64,000 nucleotides of DNA from Bythopirellula goksoeyrii (GTDB lineage: Bacteria > Planctomycetota > Planctomycetia > Pirellulales > Lacipirellulaceae). The notes beneath the pieces were generated by a model. The model was given only the letters and a program-made list of their open reading frames with translations, searched no databases and was not told where the DNA came from. Positions 52,105 through 60,745 of the stretch are shown here, piece by piece. The translations under genes and the position numbers were made by a program. Numbering within the stretch: position 1 is the first letter of the stretch; each line of letters begins with the position of its first letter. Where the stretch lies: positions 904,338 to 968,337 of the forward strand of contig NZ_CP042913.1 of assembly GCF_008065115.1 (NCBI RefSeq), given 5' to 3'.

Positions 52105-54036
52105 CTAATTTACCATGCCGTGCTTTTTTAGGAAGTCGACAATTCGCTTGACGCATTCGTCTACGTCGAGCTCGTGCGTGCCGAGGACCAGGTCGGCGTT
52201 TTCGGGGGCTTCGTAGGGGGCGCTTACGCCGGGGAAGTTGGCGATTTCGCCTGCGTCGGCGGCACCGTAGAGGCCCTCTTGATCTCGTTGACGGCAGACG
52301 TCGATGGGGGCGTTGAGATGCACGACGAAAAACTTATCGCGTCCCACAACCTCTGCCGCCTTTTTGCGGACCTCTTCTTGGGGAGCAAGGAATGCGGCGA
52401 TGGTGATCAGGCCAGCGTCGTTCATGAGGCGGGCCACTTCGGCGCTGCGGCGCAAGTTTTCGCTACGGTCGTCCACTGAGAAGCCCAGATCGCGGGTGAT
52501 GCCGCGACGCATGTTTTGGCCGTCGAGCACCGTGACTGCGCGGCCCATGTCAAACAGGCGTCGTTCCAGGGCGTAGGCAATCGTCGTCTTGCCGGCGCCG
52601 GCTAATCCTGTGAGCAGAATCGTCGCCGGTTTCTGGTCGAAACGGCCCGAGCGCTCGGCGGTGGTGACGTTGCTCAATTCTACTTGCAAACGTTCGTCGG
52701 CTTCGTCGTCCCAATGATCGCTGTCGGTGGCGGCGGTGCGTTCGAGGATCATCCCGGCGCCAACGGTCACGTTGGTCAGTCGGTCGATGATGATGAAAGA
52801 ACCGGTGCCGTGATTGTTTCGATAGTTGTCAAAGGCAATCGCTTGATTGAGCCGCACGTGGCAGCGACCAATCTCATTCAAAGAGAGCTTGTCGGTCTCT
52901 TCGCGATGCAGCGTGTTCACGTCGATGCGGTAGCGGATGTTCGACACACTGCCCGAGACGGTCTTTGTCGCTTGCTTAATGTGATACTGCTTGCCGGGCT
53001 GAAGCGGATCCTCGGCCATCCAGACGATGGTGGCATCGAAGGCGTCGGCCATCACAGGGACATTCTCCGGGCGCACGAGCATGTCGCCCCGACTGACGTC
53101 GATCTCGTCCTCCAATGTGAGCGTCACCGACATCGGTGTGAACGCCTCGTCAAGTTCGCCGTCGTAGGTGACGATCGACTCTACACGGCTGGTTTTCCGC
53201 GAAGGGAGCACCATGACCGAGTCTCCCTTGCTGATCTTGCCGGAGGCGATCGTGCCGCAGAAGCCACGGAAGTCGAGGTGGGGACGATTCACGAACTGCA
53301 CCGGATAGCGGAAGTCGATGAAATTGCGGTCCGAGGCGATATGCACGTTTTCCAGATGGTGCATCAAGGTCGAGCCTTCGTACCAGGGCATTTTCTCACT
53401 GTGTACGACGAGGTTGTCTCCCTTGAGGGCGCTGATGGGAATGAAGTGCTGATCGACCATGTCGAGTCGCACGGCAAATTCGCGATAGTCCTGCTTGATC
53501 TTGTCGAACACTTCCTCCGAGTAGTCGACCAGATCCATCTTGTTCACCGCCACCAGCACATGCTTAATCCCCAGCAGCGACACGATGAATGAGTGCCGCT
53601 TGGTCTGTGTCATCACGCCATGGCGGGCATCGATAAGAATAATCGCTAAATCGCAGGTGCTGGCACCCGTGGCCATGTTGCGAGTGTACTGCTCGTGGCC
53701 AGGGCAATCGGCGATGATGAATTTTCGCTTGGCGGTCGAGAAGTAGCGATACGCCACGTCGATCGTGATCCCCTGTTCGCGCTCGGCCTTGAGACCATCA
53801 GTCAAGAGCGCTGGATCGAATTCGCCGCCGGTCGTGCCATGGGCGGCACTGTCGCGCTCGATCGCGGCAAGTTGATCCTCGTAGATCATCTTAGTTTCGT
53901 AGAGCAGCATCCCAATGAGCGTGCTCTTGCCGTCGTCAACGCTCCCGCAGGTGAGAAACCGCAAAAGTTCCTTCTGCTCGTGCTGCTTGAGATAGGCGTC
54001 GATATCGGTGGCAATTAGTTCAGATTGATGGGACAT
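52105..54036 (-). CDS. cysNC: Bifunctional sulfate adenylyltransferase subunit 1 / adenylylsulfate kinase
   Basis: A 643-residue fusion. Residues about 25-450 form the CysN GTPase: P-loop GSVDDGKS at 31-38, '[20 protein letters not shown]' and NKMD. It drives ATP sulfurylase activity together with CysD. Residues about 470-643 form APS kinase: P-loop GLAGAGKT at 477-484 and [17 protein letters not shown]. The fusion makes PAPS from sulfate and two nucleotides in the cytoplasm. Its partner cysD is upstream on the same strand, with a toxin-antitoxin pair between them. Confidence 0.97.
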   Translation of the reverse strand: MSHQSELIATDIDAYLKQHEQKELLRFLTCGSVDDGKSTLIGMLLYETKMIYEDQLAAIERDSAAHGTTGGEFDPALLTDGLKAEREQGITIDVAYRYFSTAKRKFIIADCPGHEQYTRNMATGASTCDLAIILIDARHGVMTQTKRHSFIVSLLGIKHVLVAVNKMDLVDYSEEVFDKIKQDYREFAVRLDMVDQHFIPISALKGDNLVVHSEKMPWYEGSTLMHHLENVHIASDRNFIDFRYPVQFVNRPHLDFRGFCGTIASGKISKGDSVMVLPSRKTSRVESIVTYDGELDEAFTPMSVTLTLEDEIDVSRGDMLVRPENVPVMADAFDATIVWMAEDPLQPGKQYHIKQATKTVSGSVSNIRYRIDVNTLHREETDKLSLNEIGRCHVRLNQAIAFDNYRNNHGTGSFIIIDRLTNVTVGAGMILERTAATDSDHWDDEADERLQVELSNVTTAERSGRFDQKPATILLTGLAGAGKTTIAYALERRLFDMGRAVTVLDGQNMRRGITRDLGFSVDDRSENLRRSAEVARLMNDAGLITIAAFLAPQEEVRKKAAEVVGRDKFFVVHLNAPIDVCRQRDQEGLYGAADAGEIANFPGVSAPYEAPENADLVLGTHELDVDECVKRIVDFLKKHGMVN

Positions 54037-54068
54037 AGGAATATAGATTTCTTGGCGTTTCTGTGTGG

Positions 54069-54398
54069 CTAGAGATATTCGAGGTGTTGGTGCATTTCAA
54101 CTTCTGTCATGCATTCAGCGACGATCTGAAGTGCCTCGCAGAATTCTTGAATGGTGTACTTGTCTCGATGACAAAAGCATATGCCAAAGCCTGCTTGAGA
54201 GATTGTTTCCGGGCGAGTGAAATCTGCGTCACAAGTAACTAACGTCCTTTTTTGATTTACTGCAAATGATAGTTGCGAATCGTCGGTTCGCCCTAGTAAT
54301 CCAGTATCTTGAGAAGTCGTAACATCAAATCCATTCCCCCGTAAAAACTCTGCAACGATCGGCGAGATATGTTCGTCAAGATGAAAACGAATTGCCAT
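54069..54398 (-). CDS. DUF5615 PIN-like toxin
   Basis: A 109-residue protein. '[20 protein letters not shown]', [18 protein letters not shown] and '[14 protein letters not shown]' carry acidic residues (Asp8, Asp36, Asp58/60) in the pattern of a PIN-like RNase (DUF5615, VapC-related). ATG 54398 lies inside the preceding gene (23-base overlap) with AGGAAG four bases upstream. The partner is the DUF433 protein. Together they form a putative type II toxin-antitoxin module. Confidence 0.88.
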   Translation of the reverse strand: MAIRFHLDEHISPIVAEFLRGNGFDVTTSQDTGLLGRTDDSQLSFAVNQKRTLVTCDADFTRPETISQAGFGICFCHRDKYTIQEFCEALQIVAECMTEVEMHQHLEYL

Positions 54399-54711
54399 CA
54401 GTCTTCCTGCGTTTGATGGCTTCAGGCAGTTTCGGAGGATTTTGATTCGTAGCCTCCTCGGCTGCCTTATTTTCTCGATTCATTTGCTCCTTCATATATT
54501 CTTCGTTGTCCCAGTAATATGTCATGGCTGCATAGATATCAGCCAATTTCAAGTGAGGAAATTCCTCAACGATTTGTTGAGCCGACTTCCCCATTTCAAC
54601 ATGCCAAGTATAGACATCCATCACGCGTATGCGTGTACCAGCGATCACAGCCTTCTCTCCGTGAAGTGCGCTGGGCATCATTTCGATGTGTTGAGTGATA
54701 ACGGGGCTCAT
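54376..54711 (-). CDS. DUF433 antitoxin-like protein
   Basis: A 111-residue protein of the DUF433 family: 'HGEKAVIAGTRIRVMDVYTW' then AQQIVEEFPHLKLADIYAAM and TYYWDN, a helix-turn-helix-like fold. The C-terminal third is charged and probably disordered, as expected for a toxin-neutralising tail. It starts 22 bp after the cysD stop and overlaps the DUF5615 gene, so the module is embedded in the cys operon. Confidence 0.9.
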   Translation of the reverse strand: MSPVITQHIEMMPSALHGEKAVIAGTRIRVMDVYTWHVEMGKSAQQIVEEFPHLKLADIYAAMTYYWDNEEYMKEQMNRENKAAEEATNQNPPKLPEAIKRRKTDGNSFSS

Positions 54712-54733
54712 AACTCGATTATACCTGCTTTGC

Positions 54734-55645
54734 TCAAAAATATCCGTCTTTTTTCTTCTCTTCCATCGAGCCGCTTTGGTCGTAGTCGATCACGCGGCCT
54801 TGCCGCTCGCTGGTGGTTGTGAGCAACATTTCTTGGATGATTTGGGGGAGCGTCGTTGCCTCGGATTCGACAGCACCGGTGAGGGGGTAACAGCCAAGGG
54901 TGCGGAAACGAACCATGCGTTCTTCGATTATCTCCCCAGGCTCGATAGGCATGCGGTCGTCGTCGACCATGATCAACACGCCGTCCTTGTTGACCACGGG
55001 ACGCATGGCGGCTTTGTACAGCGGCACAATGGGGATGTTCTCCAAGTGGATATATTGCCAAACGTCGAGTTCCGTCCAGTTGGAAAGTGGGAAGACGCGG
55101 ATGCTCTCTCCCTTGTGGACTTTGCCGTTGTACAAGTCCCACAATTCGGGGCGTTGATTCTTGGGATCCCAACGGTGGTTCTTATCGCGAAACGAATAGA
55201 CGCGCTCTTTGGCCCGTGACTTTTCTTCGTCACGACGGGCTCCGCCAAAGGCCGCGTCAAATTTGTATTTGGTCAGCGCTTGCTTGAGGGCCTGGGTCTT
55301 CATCACATCGGTGTGATACTGGCTGCCGTGGGTGAAAGGACCGACACCCTCTTTGATTCCCTCTTCGTTGCTATGAACGATGAGGTCCCAGCCGAGTTGG
55401 TTGCGGATCAACTCTTCGCGGAAACTGATCATTTCCCGAAACTTCCAAGTGGTGTCCACGTGCATTAACGGAAAGGGAGGCTTGGCCGGGTAGAAAGCTT
55501 TCTCGGCCAGCCGGACCATCACCGACGAATCTTTGCCGATCGAGTAGAGCATCACGGGATTATCGAACTCGGCAGCCACTTCTCGGATAATGTGGATGCT
55601 CTCGGCTTCAAGCTGCTTGAGGTGGGTCAGATTATAGGAGGTCAT
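54734..55645 (-). CDS. cysD: Sulfate adenylyltransferase subunit 2
   Basis: A 303-residue CysD. The PP-loop reads [20 protein letters not shown] (SxGKDS), followed by '[20 protein letters not shown]', '[20 protein letters not shown]' and '[20 protein letters not shown]'. It adenylates sulfate to APS with the GTPase CysN. Length and motifs are standard. ATG 55645 has GGAGG two bases upstream of the GTC-adjacent site (ATAGGAGGTCAT on the plus strand is its reverse context). First gene of the operon cysD, antitoxin, toxin, cysNC. Confidence 0.97.
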   Translation of the reverse strand: MTSYNLTHLKQLEAESIHIIREVAAEFDNPVMLYSIGKDSSVMVRLAEKAFYPAKPPFPLMHVDTTWKFREMISFREELIRNQLGWDLIVHSNEEGIKEGVGPFTHGSQYHTDVMKTQALKQALTKYKFDAAFGGARRDEEKSRAKERVYSFRDKNHRWDPKNQRPELWDLYNGKVHKGESIRVFPLSNWTELDVWQYIHLENIPIVPLYKAAMRPVVNKDGVLIMVDDDRMPIEPGEIIEERMVRFRTLGCYPLTGAVESEATTLPQIIQEMLLTTTSERQGRVIDYDQSGSMEEKKKDGYF

Positions 55646-56120
55646 TGATGGTGTAGGATGTTTGGTGCAAGGTACTGGGGGGATAGCAAGATTACAGCAG
55701 TTTCTTGGCTAGATTCCAATTCCCCTGCCGCAGGGAAAGATAAAATCAGAAGTCCCACGGGACTGCCAAGTCCATCGCATAAACCGCAAAACCGGTAGTC
55801 TAGGTCCCAGAGGGCGTAAAAACAACTCGAACTACGGCAGTGGAGACAAATAGGACAACTGTCACGATCGGTTTTGCTCCACCTGGTCGGGCTTTCGTGG
55901 TAGCCAAACTATTGTAATCAAGGGTTTTGAGGGGATAATAGTAGCATGGCACTTGGCTAGGCGATCGGGCTCTGCGGAGATTTTCCGCGGTTTCCTGCTT
56001 CCTGGCCAATTTACGGAACAGATTTCAAAACCGAACCGCATTATTGCGTAGTTTCTCAGCGACGGGCTGTCGCGCGGGTTCAGCGGTGACGATAGCATTT
56101 TGAAACACGGCACATATTCT
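55646..56120. other. Divergent intergenic region
   Basis: 475 bp between cysD (minus) and the subtilase-like gene (plus). It contains the short palindrome AGTCCCACGGGACT near 55751 and the word ATTTTCCGCGG near 55979. Two minus-strand frames of 69 and 83 codons lack ribosome sites and are treated as chance. The cysD promoter should be near its left end. Confidence 0.45.
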
Positions 56121-57782
56121 ATGCAATACGACCCCAGACATCTGGCGGCTACGCGGACGACTCCTCAGGTATCTGCTACCTGGCAATCGATTCGCATGTT
56201 CTCTGTTGCGCTGTGCCTGGTTTGCCTGAATCTCAGCAATACTTTCGCCGACTGGAAAGACGACATCGGCTATACGCAGCTTTGGAGTATGGTCGGCTCA
56301 TCACTGCCCAACGGCAATGGGGTTCCAATTTCAATTGTCGAAGCCGGAAGTGGGACGCCTTCAAAATACTTTCCGGACACGACCAACGATGATTTTCAGG
56401 CAGATGACGATCCTTTAACTTCTTCAGTCAACTTTATCGATGGCTCTGGGATGCAAAGTAACGGCATCTCGAATCATGCGACAAATTCAGTATCAAGGCC
56501 TTTTATCGGAAATACTTCAAGCGTCGCTCCAGGTGCCAATGAAGTTACTGTTTATGAAGCAAACCACTACCTCAGCAGTATTCTACGCGCGACTGGAGGA
56601 GCGGCTCCCGTATCTCAACCCTATCGCGTCCAGAATTTCAGTTGGATCGGCTCCTACGAAAATGATTCGCATGACACGAGTGCGTTGCGACGGTTTGATT
56701 TTGTGATCGAGCGAGACAACATCACTGCGATGGTTGGTTTGAATAACGGCATTACTTCTATGCCTCGGTTGTTCGCTCAGAGTTACAACTCCATTGCCGT
56801 TGGCCGTTCGGACGGCCAGCACAGCACGGGGCTTACGGATTTTTCGAATTACGGCCCGGGGCGTAGCAAGCCAGACATTGTCGCGCCACGCGGCACGACG
56901 AGTGCCTCGACCGCTACCATGAGTTCTGTAGCGACCTTTCTGCATAGTGCCGTTGCAGGTACGGATGCGGCAAAGAGTGAAACCATGAAGGCGATACTCA
57001 TGGCGGGGGCAATCAAGGACAGTCCACATTTTACCTCAACTTGGACGCACACTCCTACGCAACCTTTGGACGACATTTTCGGTGCTGGCGAAGTGAACGC
57101 CTACAACAGCTATCTGATAACGCAAGGAGGACGGTTTACAGGCGATGCCGAAGTCCCAACTCCTGTGGCATCCCATGGTTGGGACTATCAGACGATCACC
57201 GGCGGCAGCGGAAACGAGCTCGAGTACTTGTTCTCAGTCCCCGTCGGAAGTACCGCGACCGAACTTTCGATCTTACTTGATTGGAATATTGATATTCCGT
57301 CTGGATTTAACAGTCAAACTCTCGCTAACTTTAGCTTAGATCTCAAGGATTCCTCCGGACAAAGCATTCAGACCAGCAATAGTGCTGTCGACAACGTGGA
57401 GCACCTCTACCTGACAAATCTCGGACCAGGTGAATACACGCTCTCCGTGGCTAGCAATATGACCCACGACTTTGGCTTGGCATGGCGAACGTCAACTCTC
57501 TTCGATTTCGCCTCGGCGGATTTCGATGACGATGGGGACGTCGATGGCCGTGATTTTCTAACCTGGCAACGAGGCTATGGCAAACTGCTGGGGGCCGCCC
57601 ATTCCGAAGGAGACGCCGACGGCGATGGCGACGTGGATGCCGACGACATCATGGTCTTCCATGCCCAATACGGCTCGCCGCCCGAATTAGCCTCTGCTTT
57701 GATATTCGCAGTGCCTGAGCCGAGTACCTTGGTACTGGTAACCGGTGGCCTGTTCGCGTTTCTGCTTCGGCGTCGACGATAA
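56121..57782 (+). CDS. Subtilase-like exported protein with dockerin repeats and PEP-CTERM anchor
   Basis: About 553 residues. A hydrophobic signal (IRMFSVALCLVCLNLSNTFA, about 25-44) leads to an S8-like domain: VPISIVEAGSG where subtilases have an Asp, then HATNS, VAPGANEV, and 'YGPGRSKPDIVAPRGTTSAS' followed by TATMSSVATFL near the Ser. Then come a beta-rich domain (about 355-460) and two EF-hand-like dockerin units (FDDDGDVDGRDFLTWQ and DADGDGDVDADDIMVF). The last element is PEP-CTERM (VPEPSTLVLVTGGLFAFLLR then RRR). Surface-anchored, possibly with impaired catalysis. The start is uncertain (TTG 56100, ATG 56121 or 56196; none with a clear ribosome site). Confidence 0.8.
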   Translation: MQYDPRHLAATRTTPQVSATWQSIRMFSVALCLVCLNLSNTFADWKDDIGYTQLWSMVGSSLPNGNGVPISIVEAGSGTPSKYFPDTTNDDFQADDDPLTSSVNFIDGSGMQSNGISNHATNSVSRPFIGNTSSVAPGANEVTVYEANHYLSSILRATGGAAPVSQPYRVQNFSWIGSYENDSHDTSALRRFDFVIERDNITAMVGLNNGITSMPRLFAQSYNSIAVGRSDGQHSTGLTDFSNYGPGRSKPDIVAPRGTTSASTATMSSVATFLHSAVAGTDAAKSETMKAILMAGAIKDSPHFTSTWTHTPTQPLDDIFGAGEVNAYNSYLITQGGRFTGDAEVPTPVASHGWDYQTITGGSGNELEYLFSVPVGSTATELSILLDWNIDIPSGFNSQTLANFSLDLKDSSGQSIQTSNSAVDNVEHLYLTNLGPGEYTLSVASNMTHDFGLAWRTSTLFDFASADFDDDGDVDGRDFLTWQRGYGKLLGAAHSEGDADGDGDVDADDIMVFHAQYGSPPELASALIFAVPEPSTLVLVTGGLFAFLLRRRR

Positions 57783-57821
57783 GATTCTCATTCATGGGGC
57801 AGGCTAAAAGCCTGACCCCCA

Positions 57822-58172
57822 CTATTTTGGGTGTTGGCCTGTCACTAGCATCACCAGACCGATTGCGGCTAACGAGCCACCGGATACTTTCAACCAATAA
57901 GATATTTCCTCGGGCCGTTGGCGGGCTGTTTCTAACTCGGCTTTGATTTTCTCAAATCGTCGCTGAACAGCGGCAAACTCTTCGGCTGATTCTCCATGCT
58001 GGTGGCCATGGGCTGCTTCATGCAATGCAGCAGATGATTTGGCAAATTCTTCTGCTTTCTCTTGCGGCCATTTGGGTTCTCCGGCCAGGGGCCACAAGAA
58101 TCCTGCCGCTACTAAGAAAAGCCCTACAAAGACGGCACACGTAGCAATTGTGTGCTTCGGTTCCAACTTCAT
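57822..58172 (-). CDS. Small membrane protein with coiled-coil centre
   Basis: A 116-residue protein: membrane helix (about 10-30), a polar helix rich in His/Glu/Ala (AALHEAAHGHQHGESAEEFA) continuing as RRFEKIKAELETARQR, and a second membrane helix (about 93-112). The topology places the middle in the periplasm. It starts 12 bp behind the stop of the DUF1559 gene and is probably co-transcribed. No family recognised. Confidence 0.7.
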   Translation of the reverse strand: MKLEPKHTIATCAVFVGLFLVAAGFLWPLAGEPKWPQEKAEEFAKSSAALHEAAHGHQHGESAEEFAAVQRRFEKIKAELETARQRPEEISYWLKVSGGSLAAIGLVMLVTGQHPK

Positions 58173-58184
58173 GGCCGTGTGAGA

Positions 58185-59276
58185 TCAGTTAGAGGAGGAA
58201 GCTGCAGAAGTAGCCGTTGGAACGGAGGTCCCAGGAGTATGTCCATCGTTGATGCTTATTAGATAGGCCATCACATACTCATCGATGTCATCTGAAAGGA
58301 ACTCAACTCGACCGTCGACATACGCACTATCTACCCCGCCAGGATGTAAGCTGCGTGCTGGCGCGGAGAGGTAGTGGTAGCTATTAGAATCAAGGCAGGG
58401 CATACCGTCTAGCTGGGATCCCGCTAGATCGGGGCAAATCTGCAACATATCACTGTTGGGACCAAGCGTATTGGGTAACTGAGTCTGATCGGCATATCGA
58501 TTGTAGGCAACGAACGGATCGTCGAATCGCCTTGCCGTATCGTGGTGCATGTCAAATGCCAATAAACTAGCTGCCGTCCAAGGCAATGCCCATACCCCTC
58601 GTTCGTCTTGCTCATGATCTCGAGTTCTGACTTCAGCAAAGAGCAGTGCGTTGCTCGAACCATCGCTGATCTTTCTCATGGCTTGACCTCGTGCAACCAG
58701 TGCCCCGGGAAAGACCATCTGCAAGTCGGTGTGAAAGGGTGTGCAGAACGCGGCGTAGTTTCCCTTGGCAAACCGTTTGCCGAGAGTAAATGTTTCTTCT
58801 TGAAACATGCGTCCGTGTGCCTCGTCACTGGGGCAGGCGAGTTGCTGCAGAAACTGCGATTGCGGCTCGGTAGTTTGCTCGAAAACCGACTTGTCGAAAT
58901 CAAATTGATTGTATAACTGCTGTTGCTCAATATACGGCAGGAGCATGACGGCCCAACTAAACTGCTTTCCTTCTCGTTGGCGGTAAGACTCGTAGTCGAC
59001 ACCCGCATAGACTCTTGGTTCGAGCACGACATCGCCCGAGGGAGGCAACTTGCCGGTGGCACTTTCATAGTTGCTGGTGGCTAGCGCAAGTTGCCGCAAG
59101 TTGTTCGTGCATTGTACGCGCCGAGCCGACTCGCGGGCCGCCTGTACGGCGGGCAATATGAGAGAGATCAATACCCCAATGATCGCGATCACTACCAGTA
59201 GCTCGACGAGCGTAAAACCGCTCCTCAAGGTGCTGGCAAAGGGGCGATGTATGCGAGGCGATTTGACCGAGTACAT
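58185..59276 (-). CDS. DUF1559 protein with prepilin-type N-terminus
   Basis: A 363-residue protein of the planctomycete-expanded DUF1559 family. A type IV pilin-like cleavage/methylation sequence RSGFTLVELLVVIAIIGVLI (Gly-Phe at about 20-21) leads into 'AVQAARESARRVQCTNNLRQ'. The C-terminal H-X9-DG motif region reads 'LHPGGVDSAYVDGRVEFLSD'. These proteins are processed like pseudopilins and thought to be envelope or secretion-system components. Length is normal. Confidence 0.95.
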   Translation of the reverse strand: MYSVKSPRIHRPFASTLRSGFTLVELLVVIAIIGVLISLILPAVQAARESARRVQCTNNLRQLALATSNYESATGKLPPSGDVVLEPRVYAGVDYESYRQREGKQFSWAVMLLPYIEQQQLYNQFDFDKSVFEQTTEPQSQFLQQLACPSDEAHGRMFQEETFTLGKRFAKGNYAAFCTPFHTDLQMVFPGALVARGQAMRKISDGSSNALLFAEVRTRDHEQDERGVWALPWTAASLLAFDMHHDTARRFDDPFVAYNRYADQTQLPNTLGPNSDMLQICPDLAGSQLDGMPCLDSNSYHYLSAPARSLHPGGVDSAYVDGRVEFLSDDIDEYVMAYLISINDGHTPGTSVPTATSAASSSN

Positions 59277-59510
59277 AAGGAATCGATAGAAACTATAGGG
59301 GGGATTCTCAGGAAAACCGTTCCGGGCATGAGACTACTGATTATACGTCATACCGGCAAAAGAGGCTAACCTTTCGATGAATCGGAAGGGCACAAAATTC
59401 AGCGGTTTTGCCAGTTTTTCGGGGAATACGAAACGCATCTTGAGGAGTATACTCGGTGGTTTCCCTGATGAAACGCTTAATCAGTAGCCTTTAACCTATT
59501 AGGAGATATC

Positions 59511-60203
59511 ATGTTCCGTTCACTTGCATTGAAAACTATCGTAATCGCCGCAAGTCTGTCGACGACTGCTTGCCTCGAATCAACAGCCCAAGAAGGCCTT
59601 CCCAGTGGCGATCAGAAAGACAATTCAACGGCTCCCACGTATAGCTATGCCATTGGGCTGGAGATCGGCACAAGCTTCCTGGCCGATGGGGTTGAGCTGG
59701 ATGTTGACAGTCTGGTAGCCGGCATCAAGGATGGGCTCGCCAAAGCGAAACCCAAGTACGATGAGGAAACTTTGGTACAAGCACTTCGTCAACTATCTCT
59801 AGCCCGAGCAGGAGCGATGATCGATCAAAACAAGAAATTTCTCGAAGAAAACAAGAAGGCCGAAGGGGTAACCGTACTTCCTAGTGGACTTCAGTATAAA
59901 GTCCTCAAGTCAGGGGAGGGAGCGACACCCACAGAGAATGACACGGTTCGCACCCATTATGAAGGCAAGCTCGTGGACGGCACCGTATTCGATAGTTCCT
60001 ACGAGCGGAATGAGCCTGCTGAGTTCCCCGTCACAGGTGTCATTGGTGGGTGGACAGAAGCGCTTCAGCTGATGAAGGTGGGCGACAAATGGCAACTGTT
60101 CATCCCCAGCAATTTGGCCTATGGCGAAGCTGGTGCCAGCGGAGTTATTCCACCGCATGCAACCCTCATTTTTGACATTGAGCTACTGGATGTCGTGGAG
60201 TGA
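59511..60203 (+). CDS. FKBP-type peptidyl-prolyl isomerase (FkpA/Mip-like)
   Basis: A 230-residue exported isomerase. A signal peptide (about 1-21) may end as a lipoprotein (Cys21), though the lipobox STTAC is poor. An N-terminal dimerisation helix region (about 42-115, 'YSYAIGLEIGTSFLADGVEL') precedes an FKBP domain (about 122-230: 'THYEGKLVDGTVFDSSYERN', 'GEAGASGVIPPHATLIFDIE'). It catalyses prolyl isomerisation in the periplasm to help protein folding. AGGAGAT precedes the ATG. Single gene unit. Confidence 0.94.
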   Translation: MFRSLALKTIVIAASLSTTACLESTAQEGLPSGDQKDNSTAPTYSYAIGLEIGTSFLADGVELDVDSLVAGIKDGLAKAKPKYDEETLVQALRQLSLARAGAMIDQNKKFLEENKKAEGVTVLPSGLQYKVLKSGEGATPTENDTVRTHYEGKLVDGTVFDSSYERNEPAEFPVTGVIGGWTEALQLMKVGDKWQLFIPSNLAYGEAGASGVIPPHATLIFDIELLDVVE

Positions 60204-60541
60204 TCGAATACCGCATGAATTACTTTTTATTCTTTTGAACAAACGACGAGTAGCCTCCGAGAAGTGCTGTCTTAGGACCGGACAGATTGTCGCTGCGCTA
60301 CAGGCCAGTTCTCATTGACGTGCTTTAACCCAAACTTAATATTAGCTGCGGATTTCAAGCTCCTCATTCCAGCATCCTAGAATTCATTCTTGGGTGTATG
60401 GAGTGAGGGTTCCGTGGCTTTCACTGCCAATTGGCACACTCCTTGGGGATACTACGCACTTCTGGGTTGCTCATCTAACGAGGAAAACTTGATTGTGCAG
60501 TCAGTGCATCTGATAGCGACTTCTTTCGAATTCGACAAAAT
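60204..60541. other. Gene-free stretch
   Basis: 338 bp behind the FKBP gene. Only short chance frames. The promoter of the YTV gene, or a leader RNA, may lie here in front of the terminator at 60542. Confidence 0.4.
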
Positions 60542-60561
60542 CCCCAAAAAGGGGTTTTTTT
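60542..60561 (+). terminator. Intrinsic terminator 185 bp before the YTV gene
   Basis: CCCCAAAAAGGGG followed by seven T, read on the plus strand. It may end the FKBP transcript (340 bp behind its stop) or act in the leader of the YTV gene. Confidence 0.75.
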
Positions 60562-60745
60562 AACCTAAGATTGTTGCGTGCCGGAATTCTCTTGCTAAAA
60601 TCGCTTGAATACCCATCTTCCTCAATTAAACAGGAAAAATCGGGAAAACGGCACGTAATCACCAGAATGGGAAATGTGGGTAATTTGTATTGCCCCTGCC
60701 GTTCTGGAAACATACTTTTTATCTTCAAAAGATGGAGGGCGCCCT

